Of a DNA stretch of 64,000 nucleotides, positions 55,579-63,867 are shown one piece after another; within the stretch, counting starts at the first letter, position 1, and the number at the start of each line of letters is the position of its first letter. The DNA is taken from NCBI GenBank assembly GCA_964407695.1, contig CAYOWQ010000001.1, positions 372,001 to 436,000 of the forward strand. The letters are read 5' to 3'. The notes below the pieces were generated by a model that searched no databases, was not told the origin of the DNA, and saw only the letters and a program-made list of their open reading frames with translations. A program made the translations under genes and the position numbers. Origin of the DNA: CAYOWQ01 sp964407695 (GTDB lineage Bacteria > Planctomycetota > Phycisphaerae > Phycisphaerales > SM1A02).

Positions 55579-56190
55579 ATGACACCCGACGAAATCACAG
55601 TTGACATGTTGGTCGCCTTCACGCAGGGCGAGCTTTCGATCGCGGAATCCAAGGAAGTTGAGGCGGCCACTCTTCGTGACCCCCTCCTTGCCGCTCGATT
55701 GAATCGCCTTCAAACGGTGCTACAGACCCTTCGAGAAGACGACACGGTCGAGGTGCCCGAATCGGTCTTGGCAAGGGCCAGATCAGTCTTCTCGCTCAAC
55801 GTTCGACCCTCGGAATCGTGGTGGCAGCGAATGGCATCCGTGATTGCGTCCCTGCGATTTGACAGCAACGCCGCACCGGCCCTGGCGGGCGTTCGTGGAG
55901 ATCAGGAGACGCGTCAATTGTCCTTTGCCTGGCCCAATGCGATGCTCGACCTGGAAATCGAGCAACAGCCGAATTCACAGGAGCGCTTGCTCATTGGCCA
56001 ACTGGACCTCGAGTCCGGGACACCTGATTTGCAGGTTGCCCTGGTGCCCGCCGGCACCAATTCCGCGGTCGCCGATGCCGCCGCAGACGCCGGTGGGGTC
56101 TTCACCTTGAGAGCACCTGAGGGAGTCTATGACCTTCTAGTTCTTTCAGGTGAATGCGTCATCAAGGTCCCCGGAGTCCATATTCGCTGA
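55579..56190 (+). CDS. Candidate anti-sigma factor, soluble and zinc-free
   Basis: 203 residues from the ATG at 55579 (GGAAG 8 bp upstream). An in-frame GTG at 55549 is less likely. Residues 1-50 (TVDMLVAFTQGELSIAESKE, then ATLRDPLLAARLNRLQTV) look like the helical head of anti-sigma factors, but the HxxxCxxC zinc motif is missing and no membrane helix is present. The C-terminal third (LQVALVPAGTNSAVADAA, then VFTLRAPEGVYDLLVLSGE) predicts an Ig-like or carboxypeptidase-regulatory-type beta domain. Position between an ECF sigma gene and TPR-CHAT supports the role; binding to the sigma factor is inferred only. GGAACC at 55461-55466 in the preceding gap resembles an ECF -35 element. Confidence 0.65.
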   Translation: MTPDEITVDMLVAFTQGELSIAESKEVEAATLRDPLLAARLNRLQTVLQTLREDDTVEVPESVLARARSVFSLNVRPSESWWQRMASVIASLRFDSNAAPALAGVRGDQETRQLSFAWPNAMLDLEIEQQPNSQERLLIGQLDLESGTPDLQVALVPAGTNSAVADAAADAGGVFTLRAPEGVYDLLVLSGECVIKVPGVHIR

Positions 56191-56220
56191 CTGTCAGGTG
56201 GATCCGAAGCATGAGTCACC

Positions 56221-59079
56221 ATGAGTGTCGAGTCGCCACAACAGCTCTTGAAGGAACTTCTCACCCTGTCACCGGAGTTGAGGCAGCGTCGTCTCCTTGC
56301 GACGCGTGACGTCGAGGGGGCTCTTGTCCAGTTGAGCGAAACCGCCGGCAGGAGTGGGTTCCAGTCAGTTTCTGCGGGGCTTGAGGCCACCGCCCTCGTT
56401 CTTTCGCTTTCGGATGAAGCTGAGGCGATCAGGCCAAGGGTTCATGCAAGAATCGCTCGATCCCTCGCTCTGTCGCACAGCGGGCGATTCTCCGAGGCAA
56501 TCGAGATGGCTGAGGAAGGAAGAAGTATCGCGTCCGCGGCTGATCTTGACCTTGAGGTCGCACGCTGCGATCTCGCCCTGATGCACCCAATGACGAAGGT
56601 GGGTCGCATTGACGAGGCGATCAACCGCGGTTTGGACGCTCGAGCGACATTCCAGTCGGCTGGCGAGACCGCCTTGATCGGACGTGCCGATCTGAATCTT
56701 GGCAACGTGTACAAGACCCGGGGCGATGGAGATGCCGCATTAAAGCATCTGACTTCCGCGGCTGAGGCCCTTCGAAGTGATGTGGTCCTGCGAGCACAGA
56801 TTGAGAACACGCGGGGCAACGTGCTGCTGCTCATGGACCGATTTGCAGAGGCCGAGGCGGCCCATGAGCTTGCGTGGCGACTCCTGATCGACGAATCAAT
56901 GCCGGCGGCTGCAGCAGTCGTCGAAGGCAATCTTGCGGATCTTCATGCGCGAATGGGTCGTCTCGATTCGGCCATTCGTCACTTTGAGCATGCGCGGAGC
57001 CAATATTCAGGAAGTGGAACCGAGCGGCATGTCGCCCGCCTGCTGATCGAGCAGGGCGATGCGGTCGAGGTGCTCGGTCTTGTCGAAGAGGCTCTTGAGG
57101 CCTACGAGCAGGCTGCGGTGCATCTGGACAAGTTGAGCCTGACCGCCGAGCGAGCCCGTGCGTTGTGCGGGAGGGGCCGATGTCTTCTGCGATTGGATCG
57201 CGACTCAGAGGCGCGTCATCTGCTGGAACAGGCTCGCGAGACGTATTTCTCGCTGGGGGATCAGCGTGCCGGCGCGCAGGTTCAACTGCTCCTGGTCGAG
57301 TTGATGCTGGCGGAGGGCAGCATCGAACAGGCGGGTCCAGTGCTCGAGCAGACACTCGGCTCTTTCGCCTCCCTGTCAATCGACAGGGCGATTGCGATGT
57401 CGATGCTGGCCCGTGTCCATCAATGGGCAGTCAGTCCGGCCGAGGCGGAAGCGGCCGCGACGGAATCCGTGGCCATCGCTCGCATGTTGCGGGTCCCGAC
57501 GATCCTGGCGGAGTGCCTGGGTACTCGCGCCTCGATTCGACTGGAGGCCGACAGGCTCGACGACGGGATCAGCGACCTTCGTGAAGCCATGATGGAGGTG
57601 GAACGGGTTCGTGGAACCTTTCAGGCCGAACGATTTCGCACGGCATTCCTGGGCCGGCGACTGGCGATCTATGAAGATCTGGTCCTCGCGGTCCTGAGGC
57701 GAAACGATGTCGAATCCATCGCTGAGGCGTTCGCCGTGGCTGAGAGGGCAAAGAGCCGGGCCTTGCTTGATCTTGTCAAGGGGGCCATCGACACCGTTGA
57801 ATCCGATGGTTCGGCCACCTCATCCGGTTCGCAGCTTCTGCAGCAGCTTCGTCGTGAACTGAATGCCTTGTACAGTCAATTAGATCGGAACGGCCAGGCC
57901 GATCAGCGACGTCTGAGCCCTGTCCGCTGGCACGAGGCGATTCAGGCCCGCGAGGTCGAACTTGAGCGACTGGAATCCACGCTCGTTGAGTCTCGAGGCC
58001 CCGCAACACTTCTGGCGCCGACCATCGACGCGTCAGGCGTCGCGGACCTTGTGGGCTCTTCCGCGGCCATCGTTGAATACTTTGTAGCCGGGGCAGAGCT
58101 GATGGCCTTCGTCGCAACCGCGGATGGGCTGCGGATTGTCCGCAATCTTGCCACGACTGAGGCTCTGCATGAGCAGGTGATGCGGCTGCAATTCCAGATT
58201 CGACGGGTCTTCCGCCCGGGAATCGGTCCTGCAAACTCCACGCCTCGAATGGTCGAGCAATGCCGTCGGGAGTTGCATGAGCTCTGGTCAATGATCCTCA
58301 ATCCGATGGAGCCGTTGCTGGCGGAGATGGATCAGGTCACCTTCGTTCCCCACGGTCCGCTTCACCTGGTTCCGTTTGCAGCGCTTCACGACGGCCATGG
58401 GTATCTGGTCGATCGATTCAGACATTCCGTTGCTCCAAGCGCGAGTGTCCTCGCGGCCACGAAATCGAGGCGAAGCGCCGAATCGGGTGGTCGGTTGCGG
58501 GCCATGGTGGTTGGCGTGGCGGACGAGTTTGCGCCGCGAATCGATGTTGAGGCTGCAACTGTTGCGTGTCAGTTGCGACAGGCTCGGCAGGACGTCACCA
58601 CGCTGATCGGCCCGGAGGCGTCTGTTCGCCATGTCCTTGATTCAATCCAACACGTAAGTCTGGCGCACTTCGCCTGCCACGGCACCTTCAACCCGAGGTT
58701 CCCTCGAGCATCAGGACTTCGCCTGGCTGATCGCTGGCTCATGGTTCGAGAGATCTATTCACTTTCGCTCAAGGCCGAATTGATCACGCTAAGCGGCTGT
58801 GAGACCGGGAGGTCACTCGTGCGCAAGGGTGATGACTTGCAGGGACTTACAAGCGCGTTTCTGACGGCCGGCGCCCAGAGCCTTCTCGTAACGCTTTGGA
58901 CGGTCAACGACGTGGCGGCGGCCACGTTCAATGAACACTTCTATCCCGCCTGGATATCCGGTGTTGAGGGCTGTCGCGATGCGGCGTCGGCCCTGCAGCA
59001 TGCGCAACAGACTGTTCGCGCTGCGTTCCCGCATCCTGCGTATTGGGCGGCATTTTCTCTGGTTGGAGGACTCCAGTGA
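56221..59079 (+). CDS. TPR-CHAT protein (caspase-like protease)
   Basis: 952 residues. Residues 60-460 are helical TPR-type repeats (GRFSEAIEMAEEGRSIA, GRIDEAINRGLDARATF, GDGDAALKHLTSAAEAL and others). A helical linker follows (about 490-600), and the C-terminal third is a CHAT domain. The catalytic dyad of the caspase fold is intact: His820 in LAHFACHGTF and Cys860 in LITLSGCETG. Both are followed by the CHAT blocks LVRKGDDLQGLTSAFLTAGA and LLVTLWTVNDVAA. There is no signal peptide, so it acts in the cytoplasm. TPR-CHAT proteins are regulated proteases; in type III-E CRISPR one cleaves a regulator of a sigma factor. Here the neighbouring sigma and anti-sigma-like genes suggest a similar logic. 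It overlaps the subtilase gene by 4 bp (GTGA). Confidence 0.93.
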   Translation: MSVESPQQLLKELLTLSPELRQRRLLATRDVEGALVQLSETAGRSGFQSVSAGLEATALVLSLSDEAEAIRPRVHARIARSLALSHSGRFSEAIEMAEEGRSIASAADLDLEVARCDLALMHPMTKVGRIDEAINRGLDARATFQSAGETALIGRADLNLGNVYKTRGDGDAALKHLTSAAEALRSDVVLRAQIENTRGNVLLLMDRFAEAEAAHELAWRLLIDESMPAAAAVVEGNLADLHARMGRLDSAIRHFEHARSQYSGSGTERHVARLLIEQGDAVEVLGLVEEALEAYEQAAVHLDKLSLTAERARALCGRGRCLLRLDRDSEARHLLEQARETYFSLGDQRAGAQVQLLLVELMLAEGSIEQAGPVLEQTLGSFASLSIDRAIAMSMLARVHQWAVSPAEAEAAATESVAIARMLRVPTILAECLGTRASIRLEADRLDDGISDLREAMMEVERVRGTFQAERFRTAFLGRRLAIYEDLVLAVLRRNDVESIAEAFAVAERAKSRALLDLVKGAIDTVESDGSATSSGSQLLQQLRRELNALYSQLDRNGQADQRRLSPVRWHEAIQAREVELERLESTLVESRGPATLLAPTIDASGVADLVGSSAAIVEYFVAGAELMAFVATADGLRIVRNLATTEALHEQVMRLQFQIRRVFRPGIGPANSTPRMVEQCRRELHELWSMILNPMEPLLAEMDQVTFVPHGPLHLVPFAALHDGHGYLVDRFRHSVAPSASVLAATKSRRSAESGGRLRAMVVGVADEFAPRIDVEAATVACQLRQARQDVTTLIGPEASVRHVLDSIQHVSLAHFACHGTFNPRFPRASGLRLADRWLMVREIYSLSLKAELITLSGCETGRSLVRKGDDLQGLTSAFLTAGAQSLLVTLWTVNDVAAATFNEHFYPAWISGVEGCRDAASALQHAQQTVRAAFPHPAYWAAFSLVGGLQ

Positions 59080-60593
59080 ATCACGTTTCGTCAATCCGAA
59101 TCCGGATCGCCCTTTGCTGGGTCGCCATACTGATTGGCATCGTCTTACACCCGCAGACGGTCGGTGGGGGCGTTCCTGTTGTCTTTGAAGATCCCCCGGT
59201 TCCCGGCCGGGTCATCGTTCGAACGACGTCGGATGAGAATCTGGCGACGTTCCTGGACAATTTTTCGGGCCAGTATGAGGATGTCGCAGTTTCCAGGTCG
59301 ATTGATTCTCGCCGGATCTATCTGATCAGCTACTTGCTCGGAAGTGGGCAAACCCTCCTCGAGGTGCAGGCATTTCTCGACGGGCAGGTCGGACAAGGAA
59401 CCTTGAAGTGGGGAGAGCTGGTCTATCAGGGGCAGGCCGCCGAGGGCAAGACCGATGAACTGTGGACCGCACAGATCGGAGTTGGCACACGGCAGTTCGA
59501 GCAGCAGTATTCATGGAATCTGATCGATGTTTCGCTCGCGCAGTCGAAATCCCGTGGCGGCGGCACGGTCATCGCGGTGCTTGACACCGGGGTTGACGCA
59601 ACTCACCCGCTCTTTGAGGGGGCCGTGAAGGCGCAATACGGCTGGAACGTTCTCACAGACTCCGACGCCACATTTGAATCCCTGGCTGCGCCTCCGACTG
59701 ACTCTGACAATGACGGGCTGTTCAACGAGATGGTCGGGCACGGGACTTTTGTCGCGGGCCTCATCCATCACATGGCGCCAGAAGCGTCCATCATGCCCGT
59801 GACGGTGCTTGATACCAACGGCGTCGGTGACACGTTCTCCATCATCGCCGGTATGTATTACGCGATCGATCACGGTGTCGAGGTCATCAACATGAGCCTC
59901 GGCTCCACTTATCGGATGATAGGTGTTGAGGAAGCTGTGGCAGAGGCCTACGGACTTGGCATTATCGTGGTGGCCGCCGCGGGAAACTTCAACGTCGATG
60001 ATCCCCGCGAGAACCCCGCCACGATTTCCGAGTCCATTGGTGTTGCAGCAACGGATTCGGACGACATCAAGGCGCCGTTCAGCAACTACCACCCCAAACT
60101 TGATCTTTGCGCGCCCGGCCACAGCAAGAAGATGGCAGGCAATAACAGCAAATTCGACCCGGCGAAGTCCATCGTTGGGCCGGTTCCCAACAATGGCTAC
60201 GCCATCTGGAAGGGCACTTCCTTCTCGACCCCAATGGTGGCTGCTGCAGCGGCGCTGATCCGAAGCCAGCATCCGGAGTGGTCGGCGGATGCCGCGACGT
60301 CAATCCAGGTGTTGACGGCGTTGCAGGCCGGCTCAGTCGATATCTATCCCAAGAACCCGGACTACGAAGACGACGAATCGCTGGGTCAGGGTCGGCTTCA
60401 CGTTGGCAACGCTGTCAATGCAGGCCCTGTGGCGCCCCAGGTGGGCGACTTGAATGCCGACGGCATCATTGATGGAGGAGACCTCGGAATTCTCCTGAGC
60501 GCATGGGGTGCGGTGCACAGCAGTGCAGACCTTGACGGCAACGGAAAGGTCGACGGCGGCGACATCGGAATCCTGCTCGCCGCGTGGAGCTAG
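59076..60593 (+). CDS. Secreted subtilisin-like (S8) protease with dockerin-like C-terminus
   Basis: 505 residues. The GTG at 59076 overlaps the TPR-CHAT stop codon and gives a normal signal peptide (helix IALCWVAILIGIVL). The longer frame to 59043 is rejected because it lies inside the upstream gene. The S8 triad is Asp170 (AVLDTGVDATH), His222 (GHGTFVAGL) and Ser382 (KGTSFSTPMVAA). The last 60 residues are two dockerin-type calcium repeats, DLNADGIIDGGDLGILLSAW and DLDGNGKVDGGDIGILLAAW. The enzyme is exported, so it cannot meet the cytoplasmic CHAT protease directly unless secretion is controlled. The same tail occurs on the propeller protein 280 bp downstream. Confidence 0.94.
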   Translation: MNHVSSIRIRIALCWVAILIGIVLHPQTVGGGVPVVFEDPPVPGRVIVRTTSDENLATFLDNFSGQYEDVAVSRSIDSRRIYLISYLLGSGQTLLEVQAFLDGQVGQGTLKWGELVYQGQAAEGKTDELWTAQIGVGTRQFEQQYSWNLIDVSLAQSKSRGGGTVIAVLDTGVDATHPLFEGAVKAQYGWNVLTDSDATFESLAAPPTDSDNDGLFNEMVGHGTFVAGLIHHMAPEASIMPVTVLDTNGVGDTFSIIAGMYYAIDHGVEVINMSLGSTYRMIGVEEAVAEAYGLGIIVVAAAGNFNVDDPRENPATISESIGVAATDSDDIKAPFSNYHPKLDLCAPGHSKKMAGNNSKFDPAKSIVGPVPNNGYAIWKGTSFSTPMVAAAAALIRSQHPEWSADAATSIQVLTALQAGSVDIYPKNPDYEDDESLGQGRLHVGNAVNAGPVAPQVGDLNADGIIDGGDLGILLSAWGAVHSSADLDGNGKVDGGDIGILLAAWS

Positions 60594-60873
60594 GGTCGCG
60601 GCGACGCTGATTGACGCGGGGACGAGGCCGGGCGGTCAAGACACCCATTGAGTCCATTGAGGGCTGGCTTCGGACCCGCCGGTGTCCGGCGCCCGTGGCT
60701 GTCATTGCCGTGGGTCTCGCGGTGCGGCCAGGTGGTCTGGTTGAATCCGGGGTCAAGATAATTTTGCAGTGGGATGTATCAGCCGCACTTCACCGCGACT
60801 CTGCTGGAGCGAAGAGGACAGTCGAGTTGCTCGGCTGAGAAGTGAACAAGAGTGAAAGACGAGGATATTTCTC

Positions 60874-63276
60874 ATGAATCATGTGACACGATTAGGCTTC
60901 GGCTCATCGTTTCTGTTTATCGCAACGCTCTCGGCGAGCACTGCGCACGCGCAGTTCACCATCGACCCGGCCACGAATTTCGTGGTTGGGCAGCAGCCCA
61001 GCGACGTGGCTGCAGGCGACTTTGACGGCGACGGGGACGTCGACCTCGCCACCACCATTGACGCTCCCGATCGCGTTCAGATCCTGCTCTCCTCAGGTGG
61101 CACTGCGACCTATTCCCTCGGTCCGGTGTTTGCTCTCCCCGCATCCTCAAGCCCCGGCGACATTGTGGCCGGTGATCTCGATGGCGATGGCGACATCGAT
61201 CTTGCCGTTGCCCTCAAAGACAACAATCAGATCATTGTTCTGAAGAACGCCGCTGGGTCATTCTCCACCGCCGGCACGTTTGCCACAGGTGATGAACCGC
61301 GCGGGCTCGACATCGCTGACCATGATGGCGATGGCGATCTTGACCTCGCCTGTGCCAACCGTAAGAGCGACAATGCCACCGTTCTGACCAATGACGGAAC
61401 GGGTGCGTTCGCATCCCAGACCATTGCGGCCCAACTCGATCCCAGGGCAGCCTCATTTGGAAACTTCGATGGCGACGCTGACCTTGATCTTGTGGTCACC
61501 AACCACGACAGCCGCACGCTCACGGTCTATACAAACACCAACGGCGCCTTCTCCCAAACGGCCGTGCTCTCGGTCGGCACCCTGCGGCGACCGGAGGGGG
61601 TAACGACCGCCGATTTCGACGGCGATGGCGACATCGACATTGCAGCCGCTACCAACGGCAACACCCTTCAGGTCAATAGCGCGACGATTTTCCTCAACAG
61701 CGGCGGCACATTTAGTGGTCCGTTCCATTACGCCACGGGCGGCGTTGATACGTCAGACATCGCCGCGGCCGACATGGATTGCGATCAGGATATTGACATC
61801 GTTGTGGCCAACAACAGCTCAGCCAATATCTCGGTTCTGCCGAATATCGGCGGCGGTGCCTTTGGAGCGGCTCAACTGTTCGCAACGGGATCTGAACCCG
61901 AGAACGTAACACTCGCGGATCTCGACAACGACTCCGATGCCGATATCGCCGTCGCCAACAAGGCTTCCAACACCGTCAGCGTGCTCAATAACAAGTGCAT
62001 TCCGACGGATCCTGGTCAGAATGGCGGGGGCCCCGGCCCTGGACAGGGCGCAAACCCAGGTCCGGTTGCCGGCTTCAGCATTCCGACAGGCGTTTCGGTC
62101 GGTGTAGGCGTGAAGCCCGCCGGGATCACCGACATTGATTTCGACTCCGACGGAGATCCTGACATGGCCGTCACAGTCGACAACCCCGATCGTGTCCAAT
62201 TCCTGGTCAACGCCGGCGGCGCATTCAGCCTTGGTGGTGTGATTCTCCTTCCTGTGTCGTCCAGTCCGGATTCGCTTGTCTCTGGCGATCTGGATGGCGA
62301 TGGTGACGCCGATCTTGCTGTCACGCTGAAGGACAACAATCAGGTCATGGTTCTCTTGAACTCCGGTGGACTCTTCGCCTCGGCGGGTACGTTTGCCACG
62401 GGCTCGGAACCGCGCGGTCTCGCCATTGGCGACGTCGACGGCGATGGCGATCTTGATCTGGCCGTCGCCAACCGATTCTCTGATTCCGCTACCGTGGGCA
62501 TGAACAATGGATCCGGCTCCTTCACCGCGATCTCACTCGCTGCAGGGGCTCAACCGCGTGCCGCGGCCATCGGCGACGTCGACGGGGATGGGAATGGCGA
62601 GGTCATGGTCTCCAATCATGACAGCCGCACCATCACGGTGTTTGAGCATCAGACGCGCAACACCTTTGCCGTTCGAAACACCCTGAATGTTGGCGGACTC
62701 GTGCGTCCGGAAGGCGTCATTGCCGCCGACCTGAATGGTGATGGTCTGGCCGACATTGCCGCCGCGACCAACGGCGACAACCCCGCCTTCGAAACGGTGA
62801 CGGTCTTCCTGAGCGACGGAACTGCGTTCGGCGCGCCGGCGTTCTATAAGACTGACGGCACCAATACGTCGAATCTCAATGTGGCCGATCTCGATTGCGA
62901 TGGCAGCCTCGACATCATCACCACCAACGAAGTCTCCAACAATGTGTCGCTTCTCGCCAACAGTGGCGCTGGTGTCTTCGGTCCGGCGATGCTGCTGCCC
63001 ACCGGAACGACCCCGCAGGCCGTTGCCGTCGGCGACTTTGATGGTGACTCAGATTCCGACTTCGCGACCGCGAATCGTGACAGCAACAATGTCACGGTCT
63101 TCACGAACGACAGTTGCTCCGCGATTCCCGGAGACCTGAACGGTGACGGCGCCGTTGATGGTTCCGACCTCGGCTTGCTGCTTGCAGACTGGGGCAACGC
63201 GGGTGCCGGCGATCTCAATGGTGACGGCACCACCGACGGTGCCGACCTTGGACTCCTCCTCAGCTACTGGATGTAA
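60874..63276 (+). CDS. Secreted tandem FG-GAP/VCBS double beta-propeller with dockerin-like C-terminus
   Basis: 800 residues. A signal peptide ends near AHA (residues 24-26). Two complete sets of seven Asp-rich calcium motifs follow (for example DFDGDGDVD, DLDGDGDID, DHDGDGDLD in the first copy), residues 28-375 and 401-748, each 348 residues long, which predicts two seven-bladed propellers. A Gly/Pro linker (residues 381-400) joins them. Two dockerin-type repeats (GDLNGDGAVDGSDLGLLLAD and GDLNGDGTTDGADLGLLLSYW) close the protein. A GAGG element 9 bp before the ATG is visible. It is probably an adhesin, matrix or binding protein at the cell surface. A terminator follows. Probably co-regulated with the upstream cluster; no direct evidence. 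Confidence 0.9.
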   Translation: MNHVTRLGFGSSFLFIATLSASTAHAQFTIDPATNFVVGQQPSDVAAGDFDGDGDVDLATTIDAPDRVQILLSSGGTATYSLGPVFALPASSSPGDIVAGDLDGDGDIDLAVALKDNNQIIVLKNAAGSFSTAGTFATGDEPRGLDIADHDGDGDLDLACANRKSDNATVLTNDGTGAFASQTIAAQLDPRAASFGNFDGDADLDLVVTNHDSRTLTVYTNTNGAFSQTAVLSVGTLRRPEGVTTADFDGDGDIDIAAATNGNTLQVNSATIFLNSGGTFSGPFHYATGGVDTSDIAAADMDCDQDIDIVVANNSSANISVLPNIGGGAFGAAQLFATGSEPENVTLADLDNDSDADIAVANKASNTVSVLNNKCIPTDPGQNGGGPGPGQGANPGPVAGFSIPTGVSVGVGVKPAGITDIDFDSDGDPDMAVTVDNPDRVQFLVNAGGAFSLGGVILLPVSSSPDSLVSGDLDGDGDADLAVTLKDNNQVMVLLNSGGLFASAGTFATGSEPRGLAIGDVDGDGDLDLAVANRFSDSATVGMNNGSGSFTAISLAAGAQPRAAAIGDVDGDGNGEVMVSNHDSRTITVFEHQTRNTFAVRNTLNVGGLVRPEGVIAADLNGDGLADIAAATNGDNPAFETVTVFLSDGTAFGAPAFYKTDGTNTSNLNVADLDCDGSLDIITTNEVSNNVSLLANSGAGVFGPAMLLPTGTTPQAVAVGDFDGDSDSDFATANRDSNNVTVFTNDSCSAIPGDLNGDGAVDGSDLGLLLADWGNAGAGDLNGDGTTDGADLGLLLSYWM
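60955..61998 (+). repeat. First copy of the 348-residue propeller unit
   Basis: Residues 28-375 of the double propeller, from the first blade to a Cys at the end (NNKC). It carries seven calcium-binding Asp motifs. Blade 6 contains the unusual DMDCDQDID, and three phrases recur in copy 2: the DAPDRVQ/DNPDRVQ, LKDNNQ and NHDSRT segments. Confidence 0.85.
62074..63117 (+). repeat. Second copy of the 348-residue propeller unit
   Basis: Residues 401-748, ending in a Cys (NDSC) as copy 1 does, with exactly the same residue count. Blade 6 reads DLDCDGSLD, matching the Cys of copy 1. The equal length and shared blade-specific words show that the whole seven-blade unit was duplicated, not single blades. 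Confidence 0.85.
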
Positions 63277-63334
63277 CAGGTCCTTCAGCCATTCGGTCTG
63301 AAGCGAGTTCGACTCAATCGCTCTTTTCACTTCA

Positions 63335-63374
63335 GCGAGCCCGTCGCGCGTTGCGGCGGGCTCGCTTTCAATTT
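63335..63374 (+). terminator. Terminator after the double-propeller gene
   Basis: GCGAGCCCG (63335-63343) pairs with CGGGCTCGC (63357-63365), extended by an inner CGC/GCG pair, and is followed by a TTTCAATTT stretch. It lies 58 bp after the stop codon at 63276. Confidence 0.9.
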
Positions 63375-63867
63375 GTCGGTGCACACTGGGAGAACCTCCC
63401 GTCGGAAGGTTATGTCTCGGGTCGCCTTGGACTCGCATAAGTCGACCAACTCCTCCACGACGCAGCCGAAGAGTTGTGGCGATCCAATCAGGTGTGCCAA
63501 CGCAGGACCGGCGGGTCACGAGGTCGTGGATGCTTCGCCACCGTGCGTCGTGAGATCGACGTTGACGCCCGGGCGACGCTGAGCACCGACTCCACTGCCT
63601 TCCCTTGAGGACAGCACGATGACTGCTCGACATCCCGCCAAGGTTCTCCTTCCGGGGTAGCGGTGCGACGATCGACCGTTCCTTGTCGAACATGTTGAAT
63701 GATCTCATCGGGCGCCTCCATCACTCATGAGGCACGATGACTGATTGCCTCCACGCCTTTGCGCCATTGAAGTCGCACCGTATGAATGATGAGTCAGAGA
63801 AGGCCGTGGGGAATAGATCGAACGGTCTGGGCGACACGACTGTCGCCGGTAGCGTGCGGAGAATCGC
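63375..63867. other. Gap before the right-hand gene
   Basis: About 490 bases with only short, low-quality frames on both strands. I see no RNA gene, repeat or clear promoter. It may hold the 3' untranslated end of the minus-strand gene at 63868. Confidence 0.5.

Noticed and set aside
54841..59079. Type III-E CRISPR (Craspase) locus
   Set aside because: TPR-CHAT and a sigma factor are present, but I found no gRAMP, Csx30-like protein, cas1/cas2 or repeat array in the window. Only a distant functional analogy is kept.
60594..60873. Small gene at 60611-60838
   Set aside because: The 75-residue frame has no start signal, no family and lies in the leader of the propeller gene; treated as untranslated sequence.
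60958..63240. Regular Asp-motif repetition that could be mistaken for a repeat array
   Set aside because: The repeats are in-frame protein blades with variable spacing and coding bias, not direct DNA repeats with unique spacers; no CRISPR.
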